Assembly: GCA_020061705.1 (NCBI GenBank)
Contig: JAGUXT010000014.1
Coordinates: forward strand, 50,769-114,768
Reading direction: 5' to 3'
DNA length: 64,000 nucleotides
DNA from: Halothiobacillus sp.
Lineage (GTDB): Bacteria; Pseudomonadota; Gammaproteobacteria; Halothiobacillales; Halothiobacillaceae
How positions within the stretch are numbered: position 1 is the first letter of the stretch; the number at the start of each line of letters is the position of its first letter. Shown here one piece after another: positions 18,511-27,213 of the stretch. The notes under the pieces are model-generated. The model ran no database searches, was not told the origin of the DNA, and saw only the letters and a list, made by a program, of their open reading frames with translations. The translations under genes were made by a program, and so were the position numbers.

Positions 18511-20304
18511 TCATGTCGTGCGCTTGGAAGCGTGCACATGTGCGGCGCGCAAGCGGTGCAGCGCCTCAAGAAGCAGGCTGTGTCTTTGCATGCCTCCTGT
18601 ACTTTCTGCAAGTGCGGGCAGATCGGGCAGGCATTCTTCCCCCTGTACCAGTCGTTCGGCGCGTGCCAGTTGTTCCTCGCCATGCAGGCGCGTCAGCACC
18701 GGGCGGAAGTCGTCGAGCGCGAGCTCCTTTTCGGTCTGAAAACGCAAAACATCGCTGACGGCGCGCAGCAGGCGTGCTCGGGAGGGCGACAAGCCGCCAA
18801 AATCCAGCGCCCATTGCAGATCAGCCAGCGCCTTTTTCTTCTTGCCCAGCGCCAGCAGCAACCAGCCGCGCAATTCGCCGACGCGCAACGTCGCCCAGGC
18901 GGAGTCCGTATCCGCCAAGAGGCCGAGACATTCGGCAACCGGTTGTTCATCGGCAAAGCCATGCTCTTCAAGCGCCTTGAGCAGGGCGCGTTGCTCCCCT
19001 GCATCCAGCATGGGCAGGCGGCGCAACCAGTCACGCAGGGGCAGGGCGGCGTTGCTGTTGTTCTCTTGCAGATCGGCATCGGGATAGACCTCGGAAAAGC
19101 CGGGAACCACAATGCGGCAGGCGTACACACCGAGATGTGGCAGATCGAGAATGTAGGCATCCCTGTCTTCAGCGTGAATCAGGCCGACAAGCTGCTGGAA
19201 TTCCTCTTCGGTGCTGCCCGCGTAATCCCATTCGGTAAACTCGATGTCGGGCGTGCGATGAAAAAAGTCCCAGGCAATCAGGCCACTATGGTCGATGAAA
19301 TGCGTTTCCATATTGGATGGGTCGGCCACCGCGTCCAGATCAAATGAAGGCGGATGAAAGTCGCCAAGCTGGTCAAGGTCGCGTCCTTGCAAAAGCTCGG
19401 TCAGGGTGCGCTCCAGCGCAACTTCAAAGCGCGGATGCGCCCCCCAGGAGGCGTACACTCCGCCGTTGTGCGGGTTGAGCAGAATCACGCTCAGCACCGG
19501 ATAGCGCCCGCCAAGTGAAGCGTCCTTGACCAGAATCGGGAAGCCGCTGGCCTCAATCGTCTCGATGGCGCGCAGCACATGCGGATAACGCGCCAGAACC
19601 TCAGCGGGTACATCGGGCAGGCACAAGCCTTCACGGATGACACGATGGCGTACATGGCGCTCGAAAATTTCAGCCAGACACTGGGTGCGCGCCTCGGCGG
19701 GTGTGTTGCCCGCCGCCATGCCATTGCTGGCAAACAGGTTGGCAAGAATGTTGACTGGCACAAACACTTCTTCACCGTCGCGCTGGCGCACAAAGGGCAG
19801 GGCGCAAATGCCGCGCCCGCTGAAACCTGCATTGCGATCAAGTAATTGCTGGACAGTCAGCTCGCCATGCGGATTCCAGGCTTCGAGCATGGCCGCATCC
19901 ATCAGCCCTGCGCTCACCGCCTTGTCAATCGACTTGCAATGGCTTTTGTTTTTGCCTTTTCCTTGACCCACGGCAAACCAGCGTTCACGCGGATGATGCA
20001 CCCAGTCGGCCTGTGCCAGTTCATCGCCAAAATCGTAATCGGAAAAGAAATACTGTGTGGCCAGGCGTTCAAAGTACTCACCCAAGGCCGAAGCCAACGC
20101 CGCCTTGCGACTGGCACCCTTGCCATTGGTGAACAGGAACGGAGCCTTGCGGTCACGAATATGCACCGACCAGACATGCGGCACTGGATTGAGCCAGCGT
20201 GCTTCTTCAATGTCGAAACCGAGTTCGGCAAGGCGGGCAAACATGCGCTCAATCGAGACTTCAAGCGCGGCATCCTTGCCGGTGATAAAGGTTTGTTCAG
20301 TCAT
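18511..20304 (-). CDS. ycaO: YcaO-domain protein (S12 methylthiotransferase accessory factor type)
   Basis: A 597-residue protein from the ATG at 20304. The start MTEQTFITGKDAALEVSI matches E. coli YcaO, as do blocks KGASRKAALASALGEYFERLATQYFF, GAHPRFEVALERTLTELLQGR, NMETHFIDHSGLIAWDF and the 586-residue length of that protein. YcaO enzymes use ATP to activate amide backbones (cyclodehydration or thioamidation); E. coli YcaO is reported to help RimO-dependent methylthiolation of ribosomal protein S12. The C-terminus carries TPR-like helices. The 52-residue upstream extension in the track overlaps the Mth938-like gene and is rejected. Its start overlaps the stop of that gene by 4 nt. Confidence 0.93.
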   Translation of the reverse strand: MTEQTFITGKDAALEVSIERMFARLAELGFDIEEARWLNPVPHVWSVHIRDRKAPFLFTNGKGASRKAALASALGEYFERLATQYFFSDYDFGDELAQADWVHHPRERWFAVGQGKGKNKSHCKSIDKAVSAGLMDAAMLEAWNPHGELTVQQLLDRNAGFSGRGICALPFVRQRDGEEVFVPVNILANLFASNGMAAGNTPAEARTQCLAEIFERHVRHRVIREGLCLPDVPAEVLARYPHVLRAIETIEASGFPILVKDASLGGRYPVLSVILLNPHNGGVYASWGAHPRFEVALERTLTELLQGRDLDQLGDFHPPSFDLDAVADPSNMETHFIDHSGLIAWDFFHRTPDIEFTEWDYAGSTEEEFQQLVGLIHAEDRDAYILDLPHLGVYACRIVVPGFSEVYPDADLQENNSNAALPLRDWLRRLPMLDAGEQRALLKALEEHGFADEQPVAECLGLLADTDSAWATLRVGELRGWLLLALGKKKKALADLQWALDFGGLSPSRARLLRAVSDVLRFQTEKELALDDFRPVLTRLHGEEQLARAERLVQGEECLPDLPALAESTGGMQRHSLLLEALHRLRAAHVHASKRTT

Positions 20305-20684
20305 GTGGGTTGTCCTGTAGGAATAATCAGTCCGCAACCAATGCGGCGGCCTTCGCTGGCGAGGATGTTGTAAATGCGGCAGGCCGTCGGCGTGCTGACG
20401 AACTCCAAGCCGAGGCCATGGCGTGCAAAGAAACGCATCACGACAGGATTGGGAACGCATGGCTTTGCGCCGGTGCCGATGACGATTAACTCCGGCTCGT
20501 CGGCAAGCAGTGGGGTGAGGTGCTCATCGGAAAACTGGCTGGCATCCTTGATCGCCCAATCCAAGCGCTGATTGGGCGTGAGAATGAGGCTGGTCACATG
20601 CCGTTCGTTATTAAGAATAATGTGTGCATCACCATAGCTTTGAATCACGAAGCGTTGGTCGCTGGTGTTGAGGTGCAGTTTCAC
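20301..20684 (-). CDS. Mth938-like domain (DUF498) protein
   Basis: A 127-residue protein with the Mth938-like core LILTPNQRLDWAIKDASQF, ELIVIGTGAKP and IYNILASEGRRIGCGLIIPT. Family members are small single-domain proteins, related to the mitochondrial complex I assembly factor NDUFAF3, without a settled bacterial function. Here it is coupled to ycaO through an ATGA overlap, suggesting a shared process. It diverges from alaA across a 92-bp region. Confidence 0.85.
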   Translation of the reverse strand: MKLHLNTSDQRFVIQSYGDAHIILNNERHVTSLILTPNQRLDWAIKDASQFSDEHLTPLLADEPELIVIGTGAKPCVPNPVVMRFFARHGLGLEFVSTPTACRIYNILASEGRRIGCGLIIPTGQPT

Positions 20685-20776
20685 GGCGGACTCTTGAGTT
20701 CTGGGGGTGTTTGACAGTTTAAGGGCTGCGCCCTAATGTTGCTCGCTTCCCGTAACAAAATAACCGTGTAATCGCC

Positions 20777-22015
20777 ATGTCCAATACCCAGCTCAATCCC
20801 GTGCGCAAATCGTCCAAACTGGCCAATGTCTGCTACGACATTCGCGGGCCGGTGATGGCGCGAGCGCAGCAGATGGAGGAAGAGGGGCATCGGATTATCA
20901 AGCTGAATATCGGTAATCCGGCGCCGTTCGGCTTTGAAGCTCCGGAAGAGATCATGCAGGATGTGATTTTGAACCTGGGCAATGCTTCGGGCTATTCCGA
21001 TTCCAAGGGGCTGTTTTCCGCGCGCAAGGCCATCATGCACTACACCCAGACCAAGGGCATACGCGGCGTCAAGATAGACGATATTTACATTGGCAATGGC
21101 GTGTCCGAATTGATCGTCATGGCGATGCAAGCCTTGCTGGATAACGATGACGAAGTATTGGTGCCTGCGCCGGATTATCCGTTGTGGACGGCGGCAGTCA
21201 CTCTTGCGGGTGGTACAGCGCGGCATTATGTGTGTGATGAGCAGTCGGGCTGGTTTCCGGATATTGAGGATATTCGCAGCAAGATCAACTCCAAAACCCG
21301 CGCGATTGTGTTAATCAATCCGAATAACCCCACCGGAGCGGTCTATCCCAAGGAAGTGCTCGAACAGGTTATCCAGGTGGCGCGTGAGTACCAGCTCATT
21401 ATTTATGCCGATGAAATTTACGACAAGGTGCTGTATGACGGCGTGGAGCACACGTCGATTGCGTCTTTGGCCGACGATGTGCTGTTTGTGACCTTTGGTG
21501 GTCTGTCGAAAAACTACCGTGCGGCAGGCTATCGTGCCGGCTGGTTGATCGTGTCCGGCGACAAGCGTCATGCGCGTGACTATATTGAAGGTTTGACCAT
21601 GCTGGCTTCGATGCGCCTGTGTTCGAATGTGCCGGCGCAACATGCGATTCAGACCGCGCTTGGTGGTTATCAAAGTATTGATGATCTGGTGACAGCCGGC
21701 GGGCGTTTGTTGCGCCAGCGTGATCTGGCGTATGACATGCTGACTTCCATTCCCGGCGTGAGCTGCGTTAAACCGCAAGGTGCTTTGTACATGTTCCCGC
21801 GTCTGGATCCTGCGATCTATCCGATTGATGATGATCGTCAGTTCATTCTTGAGCTGCTGGAAGAAGAGCGAGTATTGGTGGTGCAGGGCAGTGGTTTTAA
21901 TTGGATAGCCCCCGATCACGTTCGTTTGGTCTTCTTGCCGAATGTGGATGATTTGACCGAAGCCATTCAACGCATTGCACGCTTTTTGGAGCAATATCGT
22001 CGGCGTAATCGCTAG
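20777..22015 (+). CDS. alaA: Alanine transaminase AlaA (PLP-dependent class I/II aminotransferase)
   Basis: A 412-residue protein with the AlaA/YfbQ start (RKSSKLANVCYDIRGPVMARAQQMEEEGHRIIKLNIGNPAPFGF) and the PLP lysine in FGGLSKNYRAAGYRAGW. Other fold-type I motifs are NPNNPTGAVYPKEVL and YADEIYDK. It makes alanine from pyruvate with glutamate as amino donor. In many gammaproteobacteria alaA precedes hom and thrC; here the order is the same, but a 5-kb signalling operon separates them. Confidence 0.93.
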   Translation: MSNTQLNPVRKSSKLANVCYDIRGPVMARAQQMEEEGHRIIKLNIGNPAPFGFEAPEEIMQDVILNLGNASGYSDSKGLFSARKAIMHYTQTKGIRGVKIDDIYIGNGVSELIVMAMQALLDNDDEVLVPAPDYPLWTAAVTLAGGTARHYVCDEQSGWFPDIEDIRSKINSKTRAIVLINPNNPTGAVYPKEVLEQVIQVAREYQLIIYADEIYDKVLYDGVEHTSIASLADDVLFVTFGGLSKNYRAAGYRAGWLIVSGDKRHARDYIEGLTMLASMRLCSNVPAQHAIQTALGGYQSIDDLVTAGGRLLRQRDLAYDMLTSIPGVSCVKPQGALYMFPRLDPAIYPIDDDRQFILELLEEERVLVVQGSGFNWIAPDHVRLVFLPNVDDLTEAIQRIARFLEQYRRRNR

Positions 22016-22093
22016 CTATTGGGGTTCGTCACGCGTTTTTGGTAGTTTCGGGCTATATTGCGCGCATGTGTATTCAGAAATCGGGTTGATTTT

Positions 22094-24121
22094 ATGCGCG
22101 TCTCGCGTAGCCAGTTTAGTGTTTTAACCTTGGCTCTGGGCTTGGTGTTTGGCTCGGAGCTGGGGGCACAAGAACAAGCCCTTTTGAGTGACCCGAACGC
22201 CGAGGCCCTATTTGAATCCATGCCGTTGGTGTTGACGGCATCGCGTATGGCGCAATCTGCGCTGGATGCACCAGCCTCGATTTTCGTGATTGACCGCGAG
22301 ATGATCGAGGCTTCGGGCTTCACCGAAATTCATGATCTTTTACGTTTGGTTCCTGGCTATTTGGTGACCGACTGGCCCGATGGTCAGCCGAGCGTTGCCA
22401 ATCATGGTTTGGGTGATGCGTATGGCAATCGCCTCAAAGTCATGCTTGACGGTACAGCGATTAACAACCCCTTGCGTGGGGATGTATTGTGGACGGATCT
22501 TCCATTGCGTGTGGATGATATTCAACGTATTGAAGTGATTCGTGGACCGAACGGTGCGGCCTACGGTGCGGGTGCGTTTCAAGGCGTGGTGAATATCATC
22601 ACCCGCTCACCACTGACCGAGTCGGGCGTGAGTTTTATGGGGCGCGCTGCCGCCGAGGGTAAATACGACGATGCGCAATTGCGGGTGAGCAGTGGTTCCG
22701 ATGAACAGCTCAGTTGGCGTATAAGCGCTTCGCGCCGCCAGATTCAGACCTTTGAAAGCTACAACAATCAATCCATGGAACAGATCGAGCGCGGCGTCGT
22801 CAATGCGTTCGCCACACTGCATGTCAACGACACGGATGAACTTAGTGCGCAACTTGGTTTGACGGATGGCGATGACACACGCGGCTATCCTGCGGGACGG
22901 TTTGCGCCCATCCATGGCGAAAGTGTGCAGGAGCGATTTCTCAAGCTCGCGTGGCAGCGTAGTTTCAATGCCGAATCCGAGCTGTCCATCAAGTATTCGC
23001 ACCAGGGTCATGAAACCAATGGTCAATGGAGTGCGCGAGTGGCGGGTAACCCAATGGTGTATATCGACTTTGATACCACCCGCGATGCGCTTGAGCTTCA
23101 GTATTTTGATCGCATCACGCCAGAGTTAAAGTACCTTTTGGGTGCGGAGTTAAGCCAGGAAAGTGCGCAATCACCACGCTTTTTTTCATCCGATGAAACT
23201 TATCGTGATCAAAATGCCCAGATCTTCGGTAATTTGGATTGGTCGCCGTGGACAGATTTGAGTTTCAATCTTGGCGGCAATCTTGAATATAACTCCTACA
23301 GTGGGGAATTATTTTCGCCACGTTTGGCCATGAATTATAAAATTGATCCGCATTCGTCCGTGCGGCTTTCCACCGGTCAGGCTTACCGTCGCCCGTCGAT
23401 GCTGGAGGCGTATGCGAATGAATCCCTGATATTTAATGGCCAGGTCATTGATACAGGTTTGCGCTCTTTAAGCCAGGTTGTGCCGGAGCGAGTGCGCCAT
23501 GTTGATGCCGCATACTTGATACAGATTCCAGAGTTGAAGCTGGACGTGGATGTGCGTGTATTTTTAGAGAAGTATGATCGTTTTGTGGATGATGAAACCT
23601 GTTATTTCACCGGTAGCGGTGCCATTTTCCAACCGTGCCCATTTCCGCCCCCGTCTTCATTCCCTCCCGTCGGTTCGTCGGTGGATTACCTGCTTAACCA
23701 AGGCAGTGTGAGTACCCGGGGTGTAGAGGGGCGATTTGACTGGCGACAATCCTGGGGGCGTGTTTTGGGCTCTTTGAGTCTAGTGAATATATTCAACGTG
23801 GATAATGTCACTGATGTTGATGCCATTAAAAGTGCGCCGGAGGCTGCTGGAAATGTGCTGTTGATTAAATATCTCCCCGAGCGTTGGCGATTTAGTCTTG
23901 GATATTACTATCAAGGCAGTATGAAATGGCTCAATGATGGCGATTTGGTAAAGCCGCGTAATTTATGGAATGCCAAGTTATCGAAAAGCTTTGGTGCACC
24001 AGGCTCTGAAAGTGAGTTTGCGATTACCGCGTTGAGTATGAGTGGCGACTATCCTGATTTTAATGAGGCCAAGTTCAGGCAGGAGTCGATGGTTTTTGCC
24101 AGCGTAAGGTTGGGTTTTTGA
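22094..24121 (+). CDS. TonB-dependent outer-membrane receptor
   Basis: A 675-residue protein from the ATG at 22094, beginning with a signal peptide (SVLTLALGLVFGSELGAQ). The plug domain is clear: LTASRMAQSALDAPASIFVIDREMIEASGFTEIHDLLRLVPGY and VIRGPNGAAYGAGAFQGVVNIITRSP. The rest is beta-barrel with alternating aromatic strands and a C-terminal aromatic residue (SVRLGF). It resembles colicin I/vitamin B12-type receptors; the ligand cannot be read from sequence. It is first of three coupled genes; the next begins 4 nt inside its end. Confidence 0.9.
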   Translation: MRVSRSQFSVLTLALGLVFGSELGAQEQALLSDPNAEALFESMPLVLTASRMAQSALDAPASIFVIDREMIEASGFTEIHDLLRLVPGYLVTDWPDGQPSVANHGLGDAYGNRLKVMLDGTAINNPLRGDVLWTDLPLRVDDIQRIEVIRGPNGAAYGAGAFQGVVNIITRSPLTESGVSFMGRAAAEGKYDDAQLRVSSGSDEQLSWRISASRRQIQTFESYNNQSMEQIERGVVNAFATLHVNDTDELSAQLGLTDGDDTRGYPAGRFAPIHGESVQERFLKLAWQRSFNAESELSIKYSHQGHETNGQWSARVAGNPMVYIDFDTTRDALELQYFDRITPELKYLLGAELSQESAQSPRFFSSDETYRDQNAQIFGNLDWSPWTDLSFNLGGNLEYNSYSGELFSPRLAMNYKIDPHSSVRLSTGQAYRRPSMLEAYANESLIFNGQVIDTGLRSLSQVVPERVRHVDAAYLIQIPELKLDVDVRVFLEKYDRFVDDETCYFTGSGAIFQPCPFPPPSSFPPVGSSVDYLLNQGSVSTRGVEGRFDWRQSWGRVLGSLSLVNIFNVDNVTDVDAIKSAPEAAGNVLLIKYLPERWRFSLGYYYQGSMKWLNDGDLVKPRNLWNAKLSKSFGAPGSESEFAITALSMSGDYPDFNEAKFRQESMVFASVRLGF

Positions 24122-25056
24122 TCGGCTTGGCTGTTCCTCGGCGTCTTCAGCCAAGCAATGTGCTGTCTTGGTTCGGTGTGTTTTTGCTTTGGACTTTGCC
24201 CTTATCCCAGGCTTTAGCCCTGGATGTCATCGTTGTGTCGCCTTCGTCGCAGACTTCTTCGACGCAGTTTGTACAGGCTTTAATGAGCTCACCTGAATTA
24301 GCGGCGATCAAGCTGGAGCAGCTTGAGCTGAACCGTGCGGATGAGTCCGCGTTGGCGCGTGCGGATGTGGTGGTGGCAGTGGGGGTTCAGTCGGCGCAGG
24401 CGGCTTTGAGTCTGAGTAAAAAGCCTGTGCTGGCAGTCATGCTTTCTGAGACGAGTTTTCAGGAGCTTGCGTCGCGTTTCCCGCAGGCTAGCTTGGCTGG
24501 CATCGTGCTGGACCAGCCAGTAACACGTCAGTTAGGTCTATTTAAGGCATTGTGGCCGGATAAAAAGTCCGTGGGCGTTCTCTTGGGTGCACAAGGCTCT
24601 GTGTTGCAGGAAGACTTCCAGAAGGCCAGTAGCGCGTTAGGTTTACCGTTGAAACTCGGATTTTTGCAAGGCACGCAGGGCAGTGTGCCCATTTTGGAAG
24701 CATTGATGGAGGGGCGTGATGCCATCATTGCGCCATGGGATCGTGACGCGTTTAACGTGCAAAATGCACGGGTGATTTTGCTGACCACGTACCGAGCCGG
24801 GCTGCCGTTATTGGCTTATTCGGCCGCGACCGTGGAAGCGGGCGCCTTGGCTGCGGTATTTAGCACACCTGAAAATATTGCCCAGCAGCTTGCCGAGTGG
24901 TTGACACAGCAAAAAACCTCTGCGATCACGCTGCCAAAATCACGCATTCCCCGTTATTTCGATGTGGCTTTAAATAAGCAGGTGGCTCGTTCCTTAAGTA
25001 TGAGTATTCCCGATCGCGAGACAGTCTTGCAACGTATGCGCGAGGTAGAGCCATGA
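24118..25056 (+). CDS. Periplasmic ABC-type substrate-binding-like protein
   Basis: A 312-residue protein with a TTG start overlapping the receptor stop (TTGA); a GTG at 24160 is an alternative. A hydrophobic signal peptide ends near SQALALDVIVV. The fold looks like a type 1 periplasmic binding protein of the ABC_sub_bind class (VAVGVQSAQAALSLSKKPVLAVMLSE, GIVLDQPVTRQLGLFKALWPDKKSVGVLLG). There is no transporter permease or ATPase nearby. With a receptor upstream and a membrane diguanylate cyclase downstream, it probably acts as a signal-sensing relay rather than in uptake; this is inferred from context. Confidence 0.78.
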   Translation: MIGLAVPRRLQPSNVLSWFGVFLLWTLPLSQALALDVIVVSPSSQTSSTQFVQALMSSPELAAIKLEQLELNRADESALARADVVVAVGVQSAQAALSLSKKPVLAVMLSETSFQELASRFPQASLAGIVLDQPVTRQLGLFKALWPDKKSVGVLLGAQGSVLQEDFQKASSALGLPLKLGFLQGTQGSVPILEALMEGRDAIIAPWDRDAFNVQNARVILLTTYRAGLPLLAYSAATVEAGALAAVFSTPENIAQQLAEWLTQQKTSAITLPKSRIPRYFDVALNKQVARSLSMSIPDRETVLQRMREVEP

Positions 25057-27149
25057 GGCGCCTTATTTTTACCCAGCCGTTAGCTCTGTGGTTGTTACTT
25101 GCGGTGCTGGCGCCATCAGCGTTGATTGTGGGTTTGGTGTCCTGTTTTATGTACTCGCAAGGTATTGAAGTGCTGGATCGAGTGGCACGCCAACGAGCCA
25201 TGGATACGGCGCGTTTTCTTGCCCCGGCGAGTGAATATGGTGTTTTGACCGGAAGTAGAGATAGTTTGGATGCTTTGATTCAAGGGGTGGTAGCGACACC
25301 AAACTTGAGTTATTTGGCGATCCTCGACGAAAAATGCAGCATCTTGGCGCAGTCTGGCCGTGCGTTAAGGCTGAATGGCCAGGATATATGTGGCACCCAA
25401 AATTTGGTGGTTCTGGAGGACAATACCGAGCTCTTGAGTGCGGCCAATCCCGTGCGGTCACAACCCCTGCGCTTTGAGTTAAGCCCTGATGATGTGCGGC
25501 GCGGTTACGATGATGCGGCTCGCCTAGTGGGTTGGGTGTATGTGGAATTTGATAATGCCGCACGTGAAACAAGAAAGCGTGAAGTTTTGGGGCAATCACT
25601 TGCTTTGGCGCTGCTTGGGCTTTTGTTTGCGGGGTTTCTCGCGGCGGCCTTGGCGCGTGGTATGAGTCGTCCGATCCGTCGTATCGCAGGGGCGGTGCGC
25701 CAAATGCAGAAGGGGGATCTGTCGACGCGCATTCATGGTCAGGCGTTTAGCAGTGAGCTTGCTGCGCTTGAGGATGGTTTTAATGCCATGGCTGAGTCAA
25801 TTGCCACCAATCATGAAAAGCTCCAGGCGCGGGTGGATGAGGCCACGCAACAGCTCTCGTGGCAGGCGCATCATGATCCGCTGACAGGTTTGGCGAATCG
25901 GCGCCGATTTGAGCAGGCGATTGATGAGTTGATGGCCTACGGGTTGCGTAGCGATGATCAGGCAGCTTTGTGCTTTATTGATTTGGATCACTTCAAACGC
26001 GTCAATGACAGTTGTGGTCACCCAGCGGGCGATGCCCTGCTCAAGGATGTGGCAAACATTATTAGTGGGCGGGTGCGTGAAGATGATCTGGTCTGTCGAG
26101 TGGGTGGGGATGAATTCGCGGTGATTTTGCGTAAATGTCCGATGGACAATGCGCGTGCCGTGGCGGAATCGATTCGAGCGGCTGTTGCCGATTATCGTTT
26201 TGCCTGTGAGGGAAAGGTTTTTGCAGTGGGGACGAGTATCGGCTTGATCCCGATGATTGGTGGTGATTATTCCATGCTGGAAATCATGAAGGCGGCAGAT
26301 ACGGCATGTTATTCAGCCAAGAAATCCGGACGTAATCGCGTGGTTGAGGTGGCGCTTTCGGATGGTATGCGTCAGGTTGCGCATGATCCGCAGCAAAGTC
26401 TGGAAACGATGCTGCGTGAGCATCGCTTCGAACTGCACGCACAAAATATTTTTGCATTGGATGTGCCGACAGCACCTCTTTACCGTGAAGTGTTCCTGCG
26501 TTATTTGGATCAGGATATGCATCCACAGTCGCCTCAGCATATCTTGGTGGCGGTTGATCGTGAAGGCGTGGCGCTGGAGCTGGATAAATGGGTTGCGCAA
26601 CAGGCCTGTGCACAGCTTGCGCGTGACATGGCGGTTTTTGGCGCTCAAATGGAGGCGGTGCCTAAACTGTTTCTAAATTTGTCTCGCTCCAGTATGCAAC
26701 ATGCAGAGTCATATCTGGACAATTTGGACGCTGCTTGCCGCGAATACCACGTACCTGCTGCGCTTTTGGGCTTGGAGATGAGTATGACCCTGGTAGAGCA
26801 GGTTCCCCTTGAAGCGCGTGGTTTCGCACAAATGGCGCGTCAACGCGGCTATCTCATTGTTTTGGAACACTTTGATAGTGGTTCGGTAGCTCGGATCGGT
26901 AGTATTCAGCCTGATTTTTTGAAGGCGATGGTGGCTTCGATATGTGGCAGCCAAGTGATTGATGAAGGTTTGAAGGTAATGAAAGCCATGATCACGATGG
27001 CACACGCACTGGGTATCAAGGTCATTATCGCTGGCGTGGAAACGCCACAGCAACGTGCCAAACTTATCGAGGTCGGTGTGGACTTTATGCAGGGCGATGC
27101 TTTGGCTGGGGTAAAGTTGTTGGATGTTTCGATGGAGAATCCGGCTTAA
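25053..27149 (+). CDS. Membrane diguanylate cyclase with HAMP, GGDEF and degenerate EAL domain
   Basis: A 698-residue protein starting at an ATGA overlap. Layout: TM helix (about 10-32), periplasmic sensor (about 33-185), second TM helix (about 188-208), HAMP (about 205-260), GGDEF (about 275-435), EAL-like (about 445-690). The active site is intact (RVGGDEF near 350) and an RxxD inhibitory site (REDD) lies five residues before it. The EAL domain has lost catalysis: EAL is REV, DDFG is EHFDSG, and only the late AGVET block is recognisable. The protein should therefore make cyclic di-GMP, with the EAL remnant as a regulatory or binding module. The periplasmic sensor is a likely docking site for the preceding binding protein. 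Confidence 0.9.
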   Translation: MRRLIFTQPLALWLLLAVLAPSALIVGLVSCFMYSQGIEVLDRVARQRAMDTARFLAPASEYGVLTGSRDSLDALIQGVVATPNLSYLAILDEKCSILAQSGRALRLNGQDICGTQNLVVLEDNTELLSAANPVRSQPLRFELSPDDVRRGYDDAARLVGWVYVEFDNAARETRKREVLGQSLALALLGLLFAGFLAAALARGMSRPIRRIAGAVRQMQKGDLSTRIHGQAFSSELAALEDGFNAMAESIATNHEKLQARVDEATQQLSWQAHHDPLTGLANRRRFEQAIDELMAYGLRSDDQAALCFIDLDHFKRVNDSCGHPAGDALLKDVANIISGRVREDDLVCRVGGDEFAVILRKCPMDNARAVAESIRAAVADYRFACEGKVFAVGTSIGLIPMIGGDYSMLEIMKAADTACYSAKKSGRNRVVEVALSDGMRQVAHDPQQSLETMLREHRFELHAQNIFALDVPTAPLYREVFLRYLDQDMHPQSPQHILVAVDREGVALELDKWVAQQACAQLARDMAVFGAQMEAVPKLFLNLSRSSMQHAESYLDNLDAACREYHVPAALLGLEMSMTLVEQVPLEARGFAQMARQRGYLIVLEHFDSGSVARIGSIQPDFLKAMVASICGSQVIDEGLKVMKAMITMAHALGIKVIIAGVETPQQRAKLIEVGVDFMQGDALAGVKLLDVSMENPA

Positions 27150-27213
27150 GTGTCGCCCGCAGAATGGGTAGTATCAGGTAGAATGCTGGCAATCTTTTTT
27201 TGACAGAGCGTGA

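Noticed and set aside
18325-19347. 340-codon plus-strand ORF opposite ycaO
   Set aside because: YcaO on the minus strand is strongly conserved here; the plus-strand translation has no domain and no ribosome binding site.
27150-27213. Threonine attenuator or leader peptide before hom-thrC
   Set aside because: Only 64 bp separate hom from the cyclase gene, without a Thr/Ile-rich short ORF or competing stem-loops.
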